From contig OX235271.1 in NCBI GenBank assembly GCA_944472155.2, positions 26,792,977-26,856,976 of the forward strand: a stretch of 64,000 nt of DNA, read 5' to 3'. This document shows, in pieces, positions 32,457 through 43,965 of this stretch. Origin of the DNA: Trichobilharzia szidati. Taxonomy: Eukaryota > Platyhelminthes > Trematoda > Strigeidida > Schistosomatidae. The stretch's first letter is position 1. Each line of letters opens with the position of its first letter. The notes under the pieces are model-generated. The model did no database searches and was not told the DNA's origin. It saw only the letters and a list, made by a program, of their open reading frames with translations. Both the position numbers and the translations under genes were made by a program.

Positions 32457-32722
32457 AAGCTCATATTGACGCCAATGCTATAGTGTAGTGGGATGAATGT
32501 TTTTGAGGATCGGTATAATTCAGGATAATATTTTCCTGCAGCATTTAAACTGTTTAATACTCTTTAAACAATTTGTGCTTATCACTAAGCATTTGTATGT
32601 AATATGTCCTTATATATACTTTGGGATTATTTATTTCAATTTCGGTGAGATTGATAAAATAATTTTTTTACATATATATCTACCTTTAAGTCGGGACCTA
32701 ATTACGGTGGTACTACATATTT
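32457..32722. other. AT-rich spacer
   Basis: Nothing recognised. Confidence 0.4.
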
Positions 32723-33350
32723 AATTCCATATTAGTTTGTTTATTAGATATATCACACAGTGAATCAGTATTATTTACTGGATGACGTTTCGAACAAAAT
32801 TTATTGTTCATAATCATATCAATTGTGATCACACGACTTTGACACTTGAGTTTTATAGTTTTCTTTGTTTTCTCCAATTTGTCGTGGAGGTAGTAGAATT
32901 TTCCAGATATCGGGGACAGGTGTTGAATCATTCCTATTACATGTATTTGCAGTTGATTCGATAAACAAAGCTTCTGTTATCAATCTCCCCTCCACCCTGT
33001 GACATTAGATTTTAAAACTGTCATCCTATCCCATGCTTCCTATTGTATGGTTGTGTGTGACTGCATGTAGTGCTATAGCTGAACTATTCTCTAAATTTCT
33101 TATTTTATTCGGGTCAACCAATCTAGATTTTACTGCTAGGTTTTTATGCTCGGCTAGTCTGACTGCCCCTGTTGTACTAGTTTGACCTATGTATTTGACC
33201 TGAGAATCATCACAGGCAGGGTATTAGATAAACTAAATGGTTTTGTTTTAAAGGCTCCACAGGACTGATCCTTCAACCGACAAAGCTTGTTTCTAATTGA
33301 GTTTGTGGGTTTGAATACCGTTTTTATTCCTGCCTTGTTGAGAATTCTGC
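32723..33350 (-). mobile_element. PLE lineage 2, 3' UTR and frameshifted GIY-YIG end
   Basis: Directly 3' of the RT frame at 33352-33957. Minus-strand pieces NKAGIKTVFKPTNSIRNKL, KDQSCGAFKTK and, in another frame, a damaged KYIGQT-like stretch with an AEHK-like pair represent the GIY-YIG nuclease with at least two frameshifts. The 3' UTR at 32723-32900 contains the conserved hairpin (32782-32817). Confidence 0.75.
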
Positions 33351-33351
33351 G

Positions 33352-33957
33352 TTAAGCTTCTGAGGTTCCTTCCTTGTATGGAATTACTACTGATGATTTA
33401 GATTCTTTATTGTTGGTGTCGTCATTAATATTATTATTATTATCACTACTATCATTATCATTATTATTGTTATTATCACTATCGCTACTATCATTATTTA
33501 TTTTATTTTTACATTTCCTTACATATTTCCTGACTAATTTATCCGGGTAATTATTAAGTTTCAAGGCTTCTTTTATATGTATCAGTTCCTGTTTTAGATT
33601 TTCTTTGGTACTACTTAATTTTTGTGCTCTGTCATTTAAACATTTCACCAATCCTATTTTTCCTGACATAGGATGGGATGACTGGAAGTCCAAATATCTG
33701 TTTGAGTGTGTGGGTTTCCTGTAAACACTAGTGTTTAACTTCCCATCTTCTTTCCTCTTTATGTTGCAGTCTAACATTGGCAGCTCCCCTTCCTGATTTT
33801 CCAATTCATAAGTGAATTGAATTGCTTCAACCTTCGAGTTTATGTGTTCGAAAAACCTATCTATATCTTGTGTTCTAAGTACAGTGAATGTGTCATCTAC
33901 GTACCTCCACCATACTTTTGGGGTGGGGGTGAACGTTTCAATCGCTATAAAACTCAA
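33352..33957 (-). pseudogene. PLE lineage 2 RT C-terminal half with Asn/Asp/Ser-rich linker
   Basis: The fragment begins just before the catalytic block (VWWRYVDDTFTVL) and continues with FTYELENQEGELPMLDCNIK, the PLE-typical NFLDLN/LPMLDC region, and VYRKPTHSNRYLDFQSSHP. It then reads through about 35 residues of Asn, Asp and Ser from a microsatellite (33420-33500) before SVVIPYKEGTSEA, which precedes the nuclease. The N-terminal RT half is missing: at about 33945-33957 the sequence switches to a plus-strand copy of the 3' UTR. Confidence 0.85.
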
Positions 33958-34110
33958 GTGTCAAAGTCGTGTGATCACAATTGATATGACTATGAACAAT
34001 AAATTTTGTTCGAAACGTCATCCAGTAAATAATACTGATTCACTGTGTGATAAACCTAATAAACAAACTAATATGGAGTTACTTACTACCACAGTGCCCA
34101 AGTTTTACAC
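33944..34110 (+). mobile_element. PLE lineage 2, inverted second copy (3' UTR only)
   Basis: It starts with TATAAAACTCAAGTGTCAAAG and carries the same hairpin (33986-34021) as the minus copy at 32782-32817. It completes a head-to-head inverted dimer in which the plus copy is truncated to its 3' UTR. Confidence 0.75.
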
Positions 34111-34890
34111 ATATATTAGTACTACATATTTAGTTTCCAAACTTGCGGACGTCTGTTTGACATCAAAGTACACCTAGTCAAGAAGCGATGAAATCTAGAG
34201 AGTAAATGAAAACTAGAAAGTGTGATTAATGTGTTCATAAGTGTCATTTAGCCACTCCATGAAGAATCAAGCAGAAGAATTTTAGATTCTAAAGGGAAAT
34301 TTAACGGTTCAAAAAATTCATTATAAAACTCAATTTCTAAAGCATTAATCTGCATAATTATTACCGATACCCCCTAACCACTTTCGACAAGAATTTCTCG
34401 AAGTACTAATGAGAAGTTATGATTATTAAGATAGAAGAAGTTCCTTACTGACGCCACCGAATTATGATATCAGTAAATTGTGGATCGATAGAACGTGGAA
34501 GTCGGAGACAGTTGTGTCCTTTTGTGGAACAGGGCAAACTAACAGCATTAACAGAATGTCTTCCAACTGGATACGAAAGCACACACCAGTACTGGTTTAC
34601 AGGACGGAAAGGAAGAGTATGAGAAGCTTCATTCTAGAACACTTGATCGAATTCTGATACTCAACTAACCCTGCTTATGATTTGAATATCATCTATCAAA
34701 TTCATAATCATTTGGTGCGTTTCTCTTGTTTAAAACTGCCAAACACAGTGGATACCTTGGTTATTTATGAGTTAAAGCTAGAACTTTGTGTGCAACCTCT
34801 ATTTTTACTGATATAAGTAAAAAACTTAGGCACTGTGGTACAGTATAACTCCATTATCGATAAGATTTTATAAAACCCCATTTTTACCTT
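34111..34890. other. AT-rich stretch, nothing recognised
   Basis: No gene or clear repeat is seen. Confidence 0.4.
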
Positions 34891-34891
34891 T

Positions 34892-35590
34892 CCAGCGCCA
34901 ATCACCATCAACCGAAGGGATTTGAAAGAGGTTACTTCATTCACTCATCTAGGGAGCATTGTCTCAACTACAGGAGGAACGGATGAGGATGTCAAATCGA
35001 GCGAGAATCGGGAAGGCGAGAAACACATTCATCAACCTGAAACCAATCTGGAAATCTTCCGCTGTCACTCAGCCTGCATCAACAACAAAGTGATTCGGAT
35101 TTTCAATACAAACGTCAAGTCAGTCAGTTCTTCTATACGGATGGATCAGAAACTTGGCAGCGGATCACAAAGAATATTTCCAACAGCCTGTTGCAGACCT
35201 TTATCAACAACTGTCTTCGCTGGCTCTATACTGAAGATCAGATGGCCAGAAAGAATCACCAACAAGAAACTATGGGAACAAAGAAAACAAGAACCAATCG
35301 CTCAACAAATATGCAGGAGAAAGTGGAGATGGATTGGACACTCGCTGAGCTGAGGAGGCCGTTGGGTGACATCGCGCGTCAGGCCAGTGCTCGAGTGGAA
35401 CCCGAAAAGGAAGCGTCGAGTGAGACGTCCAAGGGTGACATGGAGGAGATCGTGTGAAGAGGAGCTGAAACAGTATGGACTAACATGGATGGAGGTGAAA
35501 AGTACAGCAGAAGGCAGAAGCAAGTGGAGACGTGTAATTGAAGCCCTATTTTCCACTAGGAACCTAAGGGAACAATAATAATAATATTTT
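34892..35590 (+). mobile_element. RTE LINE 3' end, subfamily beta
   Basis: It starts at the ITINRRDLKEVTSFTHLGSI-coding region and ends CCACTAGGAACCTAAGGG with an AATAATAATAAT tail. The beta marks are LKPIWKSS-like and CLRWLYTEDQMARK. Frames of 143 and 88 codons overlap, showing frameshifts. Confidence 0.88.
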
Positions 35591-36435
35591 TACCTTGGTC
35601 TTAACATAGAAATTAGCTATAAAAGCAATCACTTATTTATCCTTCGTTTTGTTTAATTAATCTATACTTTTCCCTTATTATTATTTTCTTTTCGATATTA
35701 TTTCACTCTTGGTGTGGCATATGCTACTGATAAGATTTGTCAGTAGTATACGTACAAAGAGATATTCATAGGGATAAAAACATCAAACAGCAGGGGGGTA
35801 GATATGATGTCAGAGAAAGCAAATGACAAAGCATCGATGAGATACATGGAAGATGTGAAAGGAACACAAAGAAACACACGCAGTATGAAAGAGAGAAGTA
35901 GCACAACACCGAAGATCTGTGCAAATGGGGAGTTGAAGCTAAGGTACACATAATTAGGCTATATAGAGATACCAAACTGCATGTAATCTTTCCTGTCGCC
36001 TTCTACCGTTACAGTGCCATTCATCATTTCAATTGAGTAAATGTTTTGAAATGTCAAACTCTATCTTAACAAACTTGTCACCTTGTTACGTAATGTTTTA
36101 TTTGTCAACTGATCTTACTGCTCTTATTGATTTTACAGCCTTTTACATGATCCATATACTGTATGAACTAATGTATATACTAGATAACCTGTTTTTGTTG
36201 TTTGATATTGAAACAGGATTGCAATCACAAATATTCATTTTGCGATTCATAATCCCCACAGTTCGAGGTAAAACATCACCACAGTTTCCACTGGATTCTT
36301 TTGATCTGCTTGGTATAGAAAAAAACTGCCATTAAGAAAGCAAGTATTTTCACCTCAAACTATGCTAATTAAAAATCACGAATTCATCTTTGTGACTCTG
36401 ATTCAGCGTTACTAGTTCGCCCAAGTAGCCAACCA
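35591..36435. other. AT-rich stretch, nothing recognised
   Basis: The 100-codon frame at 36033-36335 has no motif or splice support and is not called. Confidence 0.4.
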
Positions 36436-36590
36436 AATTTCAGGTGCCTTAGGCCAATTTAATTCTCTGGACTGAGTCAAACCTCATAAACTAACTGTTG
36501 ATGAGCTCGCCCTCATACGAGGGAAACAGCTATCCAATGTTTGTATGACTTAGATGCAGCTGTACGGCGGCCTGTTTAAACCATTGGGTT
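36436..36590 (+). mobile_element. Decayed hammerhead SINE
   Basis: TTGATGAGCTCG, a loop, then CGAGGGAAACAGC keeps a 4-5-bp stem II and the GAAAC strand, but CTGATGA has become TTGATGA and two G's are inserted before AAAC. A related ruin is at 38480-38570. Confidence 0.5.
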
Positions 36591-37127
36591 ACCAGAATTT
36601 CCATGCATCCAAAATGCTTACACTCTTCTGCATTTCTGATTGTTTTAATCATGTAATTGTATTACATAATCATTAGATGGATTCGCACACATATTTAATT
36701 GATTTTTTAACAAAATACTTTGCAATTCTTGGGAGGAAATGAAGAAAAAATTTACTGATTTGGTTCTCTCTTCATATGGGACACCACTACCTCACACGAT
36801 AGACTTCAGATCATTCCTTTACATGTAGATGCTGTATAAAGGAGAAATATTCTGGAAATAAATACGCTGAAAATTTCTGTAGTTTATATTTAACATATTG
36901 TCTGAAATAAAGCTTTCTTCTTCTTACTATCATTATATTATCAAGCAGTACTGATTGATGTGAATGGTATCTAACTACTCAAACCAATCAACCAGTAGTA
37001 TATAGAGTGATGCATGAATATTTTCTTGTGATTCTTGTTATTTTCATGTGTATTAATACCTTTTGTTTAAATTTCTTCATATAATATGGTTTCTTGAAAA
37101 TCATATATATGAAAGTTTTATGTAACT
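36591..37127. other. AT-rich spacer
   Basis: Nothing recognised. Confidence 0.4.
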
Positions 37128-37982
37128 AAGCCGATGATATATGTTTGATTTCACACACAAACTGGAAGATATGCAAGTGAAAAGAAACAAGTGGGCAGAA
37201 GAAGCACCAAAGATAGGACTTCATAGGTGAACGTAGATAAAACAGAGGTGATGAAGATTCCTGGCTAACAGCAACAGCAGCTACAACAGACAACAATCAG
37301 CCAGCATAAATGGGAGAAATTTGAAAGAAGTAACCTCCTTCACCTACCTGCCTACCTACTTACCTGGGAAACATCGTTTCAACTACATGCGGAAGTGACA
37401 AGGATATCAAAGGGAGGATCGGGAAAGCAAGGCAAGCTTTCACTACTCTCAAATCTGTGTGGAGGTCAATAGCACTCAACATGAAAAAGAAGATCCAGAT
37501 TTTCAACTCCAATGTGAAGTCAGCACTACTCACTATACGGATCAGGAACTTGTCGAGTCACGAAGGCCACTTCAAACAAACTACAGACCTTCATTAACTG
37601 TTGTCTTCGCTCAGTGCTACTCAAAATCAGATGGCCATAAAAGATCAGCAGCAGCAGTGAGGGATCTCTGGGAGCGAATCAACCCAGCAGGAAACGATTG
37701 TACAACAAATATGTAGGAAGAAATGGAGGTGTATTGGCCATACTCTGAGGAAACCATCAAGTGAGTGACATCACACTCCAGGCTCTATCTCGAGTGGAAG
37801 GTGCATTGAAAGAGGCAGGTTGGTCGTCAGTGGGAGGATGACATGGATGAGGTGATGTGAAGAGGAGATGAAAGCATGTGGGCAGACGAGGAGCCAGGTG
37901 AAAACGTTGGCGGGGAAACGAACGCAATGGAGACGTGCTGCTGAAGCCCGATGTTCCTCTAGGAAATAAAGGAAATAATAAT
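37128..37982 (+). mobile_element. RTE LINE 3' end, subfamily alpha
   Basis: It starts with GCCGATGATATATGTTTGAT (motif C, ADDICLI-like) and runs to the CTCTAGGAAATAAAGGAAATAATA tail. No frame is intact beyond 85 codons. Confidence 0.88.
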
Positions 37983-38824
37983 ATGTATAGATTGCTCTAC
38001 ATTTTGACGATAAATTCTTTGGAAAGACTCTTTTCACTGAGTATTGTGTTCTCAGCTGGATTATAACGCAGTAATTGATTAATAATCAGCCTATTACGAC
38101 AACCAACTGTTCCTAACTCATAGGAGAACATCATTTGAACCATATTGAAAATATCAGAATTCCACATTTGGAGGTGAAATTTCACAAAATATTCCCTTGA
38201 GAACAATAATAATAGAGATTAAAATATGTCATTTGCTTTATACCATAAAGGGCAATCAAGAAAGTAAGCACAGTCGCATGATCTATATACTACTGATAAA
38301 CTGATTTGAGTAGGTGGTTGCCACCCACTTGAACCAGTGGTGAATAATTTAGCCTTCCAAAGGAAATGTTGACGAAATTCCATGAGGAACTAATCACAAA
38401 TTAATTAGCAGATTACGAATTTGATGCAATGCGTTAGCAGTTCACCAAAGTAGCCAGTGAGTATTTGAGTGCTGTGAATTGATTTTGTCCTCTGAGCTGA
38501 GTCAAGCTGGGTATAACGAGGTAATGAGTGCTGTCCAAAACAGGTGAAACAATTGTTCAGTGTTTAGATCCCTTCTATGATCTGGATAGCAAGCACTACT
38601 GTTGGTTGATGTGAGTGATGAGCGTCCAACTACTCATATCAATAAATCAGTAGTATATAACATCAAAAGCAATATTTATTGGAATTTACACCCGCCATTA
38701 GAATACTGTCATTTCAGATTTGAGTTTTTATTGTTAATAATAATAATAATAATACTGATCTTCATACGTGTAATCCTCTTGACAAATTTCAGTGAAGTAA
38801 GAGAGACTAATTCTCCATTAAAAC

Positions 38825-38932
38825 AAATGATGTCATAATTCTATTTTACAGGTTCGCATCAGCTGCCGACTACCAGCTGAATTTGCATTGGTTTACAAAG
38901 AATGAAAACGTGAGAGAACAGAGTGGATAAAG
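38825..38932 (-). mobile_element. PLE lineage 1, 3' terminus fragment
   Basis: In reverse complement it reads CAGCTGATGCGAACCTG, then TAAAATAGAATTATG, matching the structured end at 5258-5290 of the palindrome. An RTE copy follows directly at 38934. PLE coding remains resume at 39685, so the RTE appears to sit inside an older PLE. Confidence 0.6.
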
Positions 38933-38933
38933 A

Positions 38934-39684
38934 TTCCAGGGAAACACCACCAACAGTAACAACAAGAGACAACAATCAGCATAAATGGGAGGAAACTGAA
39001 AGAAACAACCTCCTTCTCCTACCTTACTACCTGGGAAGCATCGTTTCAACTACAGGCCGACGGAACTGACGAGGATATCAAAGGAAGAATCGGAAAAGCA
39101 AGACAAGCTTTCACTACTCTCAAGTCTGTGTGGAGGTCAACTGCACTGCTCAGAATGGAAAATAAGATCCGGATTTTCAACTGCAATGTGAAGTCAGTCA
39201 GTGCTACTCACTATACGGATCAGAGACTTGCACTGCGCGTCATAAAGAGCATCTCAAACAAACTACACACCTTCATCAACAGTTGTCTTCGGTCAACACT
39301 ACTCAAGATCAGATGGCCAGCCAGAAAAGATCAGCAACAGAGATCTCTGGCAATGAGCGAACCAACTCCGCAGGAACAGATTGGGAAACAAATAGGCAGG
39401 AAGAAATGGAGATGGATTGGCTGGCCATACTCTGAGGAAACCATCAAGTGACTGACATTACTAGACAAGCCATTGGTCGAGTGGAACCCGAAAGGGAAGC
39501 GGCGAGTTAATCCTCAGTGCGAAGGTGGGGTGACTTGGAGGAGGTCATGTGAAGAGGAGATGAAAACGCGTTGGCAGACTTGGAGCCAGGTGAAGACTGT
39601 AGCAGAGAACCGAACGCAATGGAGACGCATGGCTGAAGCTCTATATTCCTTTAGGAATTAAAGGAAACAATAGTAATATAATAA
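38934..39684 (+). mobile_element. RTE LINE 3' end, subfamily alpha
   Basis: It begins with ATTCCAGGGAAACACCACC and ends CCTTTAGGAATTAAAGG with a tail of AATA units. Frames of 107 and 62 codons encode RMENKIRIF, RVIKSISNKL and WRRSCEEEM, the alpha-type C-terminus. Confidence 0.88.
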
Positions 39685-40078
39685 TACACGTTTTCGGAGA
39701 TTACGCTTACAACGTCCAATATAAACAGCTCCACAAGAGCAGGTAAAAGGGGAAATACCCATAGATGTGGACAAAAGCGGTAATCTATCCTTGACGCATT
39801 GTTTAGTCATATTTTGACTGGTAAAAACTAGTTGCAAGTCAGCTGCAGGAAAAGCGCATTTAATACATTTAGATAAACGATTTTTAATCAATTCCGAAAT
39901 GATGTCACCTTTGAATGCCAGACTCATAAACAGTTTTTTCTTTGGCACTATGATTTGTCTAGGGGCGGATTCTTTCTTGATGTTACGTTCGATAAACCTT
40001 GTAGGATAACCATTGTTAAGGAGATTTGATCGAAGGTTATCTAGTTCACTATTGATTGTCTCTGCAGTGTTAGCTTAT
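39685..40078 (-). pseudogene. PLE GIY-YIG fragment (lineage 3-like)
   Basis: The minus-strand frame has KKKLFMSLAFKGDIISELI, then CAFPAADLQLVF and FTCSCGAVYIGRCKRNLRKRV. This is the linker and first half of the nuclease. It breaks at the RTE tail near 39685, before the EH pair. Upstream, in other frames, there are remnants resembling NGYPTRF. Its closest relative in the window is 61211-61927. Confidence 0.8.
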
Positions 40079-40184
40079 ACGTTCACATAGCAACCCAAAA
40101 TAAATTATAACTTATAAGAATGAAATGAGCTCAATGACTTGAAATCATTCATATGGATAACTGTGCAATCAATATAATCAAAAT

Positions 40185-40378
40185 ATCATTACCAAAGGAA
40201 TGAGAGACTGACCACACTCCCTTTTTGTATGCTTAAGTGTAGTTTGAAGGCATTGGATTGCAGTTACTTCAACAAATCGTAATAATTTTTTTATCCCTTA
40301 CACAATCAATATTTTGAATGATTTCGAGATCTCGACAAGTTTTTCTGTCCCATAACCATGAGGCGTCTGGTAAATGAC
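40185..40378 (-). pseudogene. PLE lineage 1 C-terminus remnant
   Basis: It matches the last about 190 bases of the 981-2987 coding region, from the stop-proximal AATGAGAGACTGACCACACT block to the ATGAGGCGTCTGGTAAATG stretch. It is diverged and frameshifted. Confidence 0.7.
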
Positions 40379-40379
40379 A

Positions 40380-40742
40380 TTTGAACGTTCAAGAAGAATG
40401 AATACTCATACAATTTCATCAAAAAAAATGTTTAAACTCAAATCGAAATGCCAACAACAAGAAACCATCCTCAAACATCAAAATAAAACTCATTCTACCG
40501 TGTGTATAAAGAATATCTCTGAAATAGCCACTAGAATACTAAGACCCTTTGAAATGAACATAGCACAAAAACCAACACAATCACTACAATCAATACCGCT
40601 TAGACCGAGGGATCCAACAACAAAAGAAGATAAGATCAAAGCCATTTACAAAATAAATTGCATGAACTGCGAAAAACACACTAAATCGGTCAAAGTAGGC
40701 GCCTCCTTCGAATTCGAATCCAAGAAAATAAATTGGCTGTGA
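40380..40742 (+). pseudogene. PLE lineage 4 pre-nuclease fragment
   Basis: The plus frame contains CIKNISEIATRILRPFEMNI, DPTTKEDKIKAIYKINCMNC and then VKVGASFEFESKKINWL. AIYKINCMNCEKH resembles the start of a PLE GIY-YIG domain. The reverse complement of this segment is at about 56935-57150. Confidence 0.65.
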
Positions 40743-41640
40743 AATGAAGAAAAAAACACAAATTCAGCGAAGAGAATTTTTGTTACCGACAAAATCATCT
40801 TCAGAGGCTGTAGTGTCGTATCTATACTTACCAAAAATGTATAGTGGTCTATTATTGAGTAATAGGAGTGGGTGACATAATTGATATGATTACTCAGAAG
40901 TGGCTTCAGAAGTAAAAAATAAAAGTTGTAAATTGCGTGGTACTCAATGAATGGCACAAAGTTAGAAGTTTTTTAAGTTTAAAATTGTTATTTGCTGAGA
41001 ATAAAGGTAGTTGAATGTCAATTTAACAAGTGTGAAGAGGGTGTGAAAATGTACAAAAGGAACATATGAGAGTGATAATAGTGATATAATTGTTAAAGTA
41101 AAAGAAGACTAGAAGTAAAATTGAAAATTAAAAAATAAAATTTCTACATGTCATGAACAACTAGTGAAGAGGTTATGACCATGGTAGAATAAGAGACTGA
41201 ATAAATCTTTACTGTATACAGGGTTCGGGGTCGTATTGATGAATTACCAATGCCTTTGTCATACACAAATGTTGAAACCTGACGCCATCTGTACCATTTG
41301 GCCTTATCATGAAGATAAACTTGAAGGATGGCTCTGGTGGAGCTGCGTGATTTGAGTTCACCAAGTACTCGAAAATTCAGCTAGTAACTTTCTCGCATTG
41401 TCGTTTTGCTAACCATGCCGGATAATGTTCAGAGATGTGTTTGGAAAGTGTACGTTTTGTGTGGCCAGTATAACTAGCTCCACACGAGCAGGTGAATTTA
41501 TAAACACACACACACACACACTGAATTGGCCCAAAGTGGCAGTTTATCATTCCCGCGATATGTATTCTTTCATATCCATGCATGCCAGCAATCATAGACA
41601 CCATTTTTGGCTGGGGAAATCGTGGAGGTTTTAAGCAGTG
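40743..41640 (-). mobile_element. PLE lineage 4, GIY-YIG end and 3' UTR
   Basis: The nuclease frame lies at 41604-41377 (YKFTCSCGASYTGHTKRTL, then ISEHYPAW). Its C-terminus continues in broken frames to about 41215, and the 3' UTR extends to 40745. The YIG tyrosine-isoleucine pair is replaced by YTG. A (CA)n tract at about 41506-41520 interrupts the start. The whole block is mirrored at 55880-56930. Confidence 0.8.
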
Positions 41641-41790
41641 AAAACGAGAAAAATGCCACAGAATATCTGCAAACCTTGTACTCAGATGAATCAGCGACTA
41701 ACAATCACATTACTGAAGATGAAATTTACCAACCAATAAAATGTGAGTCACTTGACAAGTAAGTTGAAATTCTAAGTCAATAATAATGAT
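41592..41790 (+). other. Conserved unidentified coding-like segment, copy 1
   Basis: The plus strand reads GEIVEVL, then NEKNATEYLQTLYSDES and HITEDEIYQPIKCES, with a stop after DK. A second copy on the opposite strand (56154-55897) encodes GEIVEVFKSGNKKNATEYLQ and continues to VEIPSQ. In both places it is divergent from the PLE nuclease and about the same distance away. Confidence 0.5.
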
Positions 41791-41984
41791 CAATAGAAAT
41801 GCAGAATTACAACCGATCGTGACAATGTCTGTATAGAGACACAATTATTTCATCATTCATGGAGATGATTCAAACAAGTTCACTTCATACTGAAGTTTGT
41901 ACTAAAGATGTTGTCCAGAAGGTGGGGCAATAAAGGCTTCGTAGTTAAATCAGCCAGCTCCCCAGTGAACACAACTAAATCAAA

Positions 41985-42170
41985 ATTAGACTTTGTAAAT
42001 ATTTGCGTTCTTTTAGGTATAAATTCCTTGGAATATGTCATTCTTACTCCGCTGTCATTTCAACACTGAAGTCTGTTGCCTCTGTTCTTTTATAAAACCA
42101 TTATAATTTCAGGCAGTGTGGTCTGTAGCTGATTAAATAAAACCTGCGAAATGAGATGACATAATTTTAT
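41985..42170. mobile_element. PLE lineage 1 fragments
   Basis: 41985-42080 matches about 1165-1260 of the left palindrome arm (minus-strand coding). 42090-42170 matches the plus-strand 3' terminus: CTGTAGCTGATTA, ACCTGCGAAATG, then TTTTATACTGCAAAT. The two are in opposite orientations. Confidence 0.6.
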
Positions 42171-42204
42171 ACTGCAAATTTAGTTTTATTTGTCTTATTA
42201 AAAT

Positions 42205-42575
42205 AATAATAATAATAATTGTTCCCTTGTTCCCGAGTGAAACATAGCGCTTCAACAACACATCTCCACTTTCTTCTTCTGTTTTCTGCTGTCCTCTTCA
42301 GCTAACTCCACGATTGCCCATAATCTCTCATCTGCTTCTCGTCAAACAATCTCCACCATGTCACCCTCGAATGGCCAACTCTTTACTTCCCACTGGAATT
42401 CCACTCAACCGATGGCCTATATTGCTTGCGATGTCATTCGACGGCCCCCTCAATGTACTCCTGATCCATGACTATTTTTCTCCTACATATTTGTTGACCA
42501 ATAGACTGTTGGTTGGTTTCTTCACAGTTATAGTTTCTTGTTGCTGACTTATTATAGCCATTTGGTCTTCAGTAT
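42205..42575 (-). mobile_element. RTE LINE 3' end, outer copy (part 1)
   Basis: On minus it ends with an (ATT)n-type tail at 42205-42220. Its inner border at 42575 reads ATACTGAAGACCAAAT in reverse complement. It continues at 43509-43965 across the inserted copy 42576-43508. Confidence 0.75.
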
Positions 42576-43508
42576 GGTGGACTGGATTATGCGTCAGACA
42601 GTGGGAAACGAGAAGACAGGGATATCCTGGATCGACGTGAAGAACCTAGAAGACCTGCATTTCGCGTGTGGATGATTTATGTTTGATGTCACACAAAATC
42701 GAAGACTTACAAGCAAAAACCAACAAACTGGTCGAAGAAGCAGCCAGAGAAGACAGGACTCCAGGTGAACATAGACAAGACGAAGGTTATGAAAATAACC
42801 AACCAACAACAAAAACAACAGCGGCAGCAACATCCACCGAAAATCACCATCAACACGAGGGATTTGAAAGAGGTTACTGCATTCACTTATCTAGGGAGCA
42901 TTGTCTCAACTACAGGAGGAACGGACGAGGATGTCAAATTCGAGCGAGAATCGGAAAGGCGAGAAACACATTCATCAACCTGAAACCAATCTGGAAATCT
43001 TCCGCTGTCACTCACTCAGCCTGCATCAACAACAAAGTGATTCGGATTTTCAATACAAACGTCAAGTCAGTCAGTTCTTCTATACGGATGGATCAGAAAC
43101 TTGGCGGCGGGTCACACAGAATATTTCCAACAGCCTGTTGCACACCTTTATCAACAACTGTCTTCGTTCTATACTGAAGATCAGATGGCCGGAAAGAACA
43201 AGAACCAACAAGAAACTATGGGAACAAACAAAACAAGAACCAATCGCCCAACAAATATGCAGGAGAAAGTGGAGATGGATTGGACACTCGCTGAGGAGGC
43301 CGTTGGGTGACATCGCGCGTCAGGCCAGTGGTCGAGTGGAACCCGAAAGGGAAGCGGCGAGTGGGACGTCAGTGCAAGTGTGACATGGAGGAGATCGTGT
43401 GAAGAGGAATTGAAACAGTATGGACTAACATGGATGCAAGTGAAAGGTACAGCAGAAGGGAGAAGCAAGTGGAGACGTGTAGTTGGAGCCCTATGTTCCA
43501 CTAGGAAC
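42576..43508 (+). mobile_element. RTE LINE 3' end, subfamily beta, nested
   Basis: It starts with GGTGGACTGGATTATGCGTC (coding the DWIMRQ region just after RT motif B) and runs through the motif C region to CCCTATGTTCCACTAGGAA, where it meets the older minus copy without its usual AATA tail. Frames of 169 and 160 codons persist, so it is fairly young. Confidence 0.82.
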
Positions 43509-43965
43509 CAGCGAAGGCAGCTGTTGATGGAAGTCTGCAACTTGTTGGAAATATTTTTCGTTACACGCCAAGTTTAGTTAGTAGATCTGCCTGACTTCAC
43601 ATTGGTGTTGGAAATCCGAATCTTGTTATTTATGCTGAGTTACTGCGGAAGATTTCCAAACTGCTTTCGGGTTGATGAAGGTATATTTTTCCTTTCCGAC
43701 TCTGTCTGATGTTGACGTCTTCATCCATTCTGACTGTCTGTAGTTGAAATGATGATTCCTAGATAAGTGAAGGAGGTAACTTCTGTCAAATCTCTCCCCT
43801 TGATGGTAATTGGTACTGATTGTTGTTGTTGCTGTTGGTTAGTTATCTTCATAGCCTCCATCTGCTCTATGTTCACCTGCAGTCCTGTCTTCGCTGCCAG
43901 CCTCTCTAGCCAGTTTGTTTGTTTCCGTCTGTAGTTCTTTGAGTTTGTGTGACATTAGTCATGCA
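43509..43965 (-). mobile_element. RTE LINE, outer copy (part 2)
   Basis: The reverse complement ends GCAACAG-less CAGCTGCCTTCGCTGG at 43509. In consensus order this directly precedes the ATACTGAAG found at 42575, so this and 42205-42575 are one copy split by the insertion between them. Confidence 0.72.

Noticed and set aside
28853..34021. Canonical hammerheads in PLE lineage 2 at GAAACGTC
   Set aside because: The other half of the core reads ACTATGA or TTATGA with two extra bases in the stem, so the canonical fold is not met.
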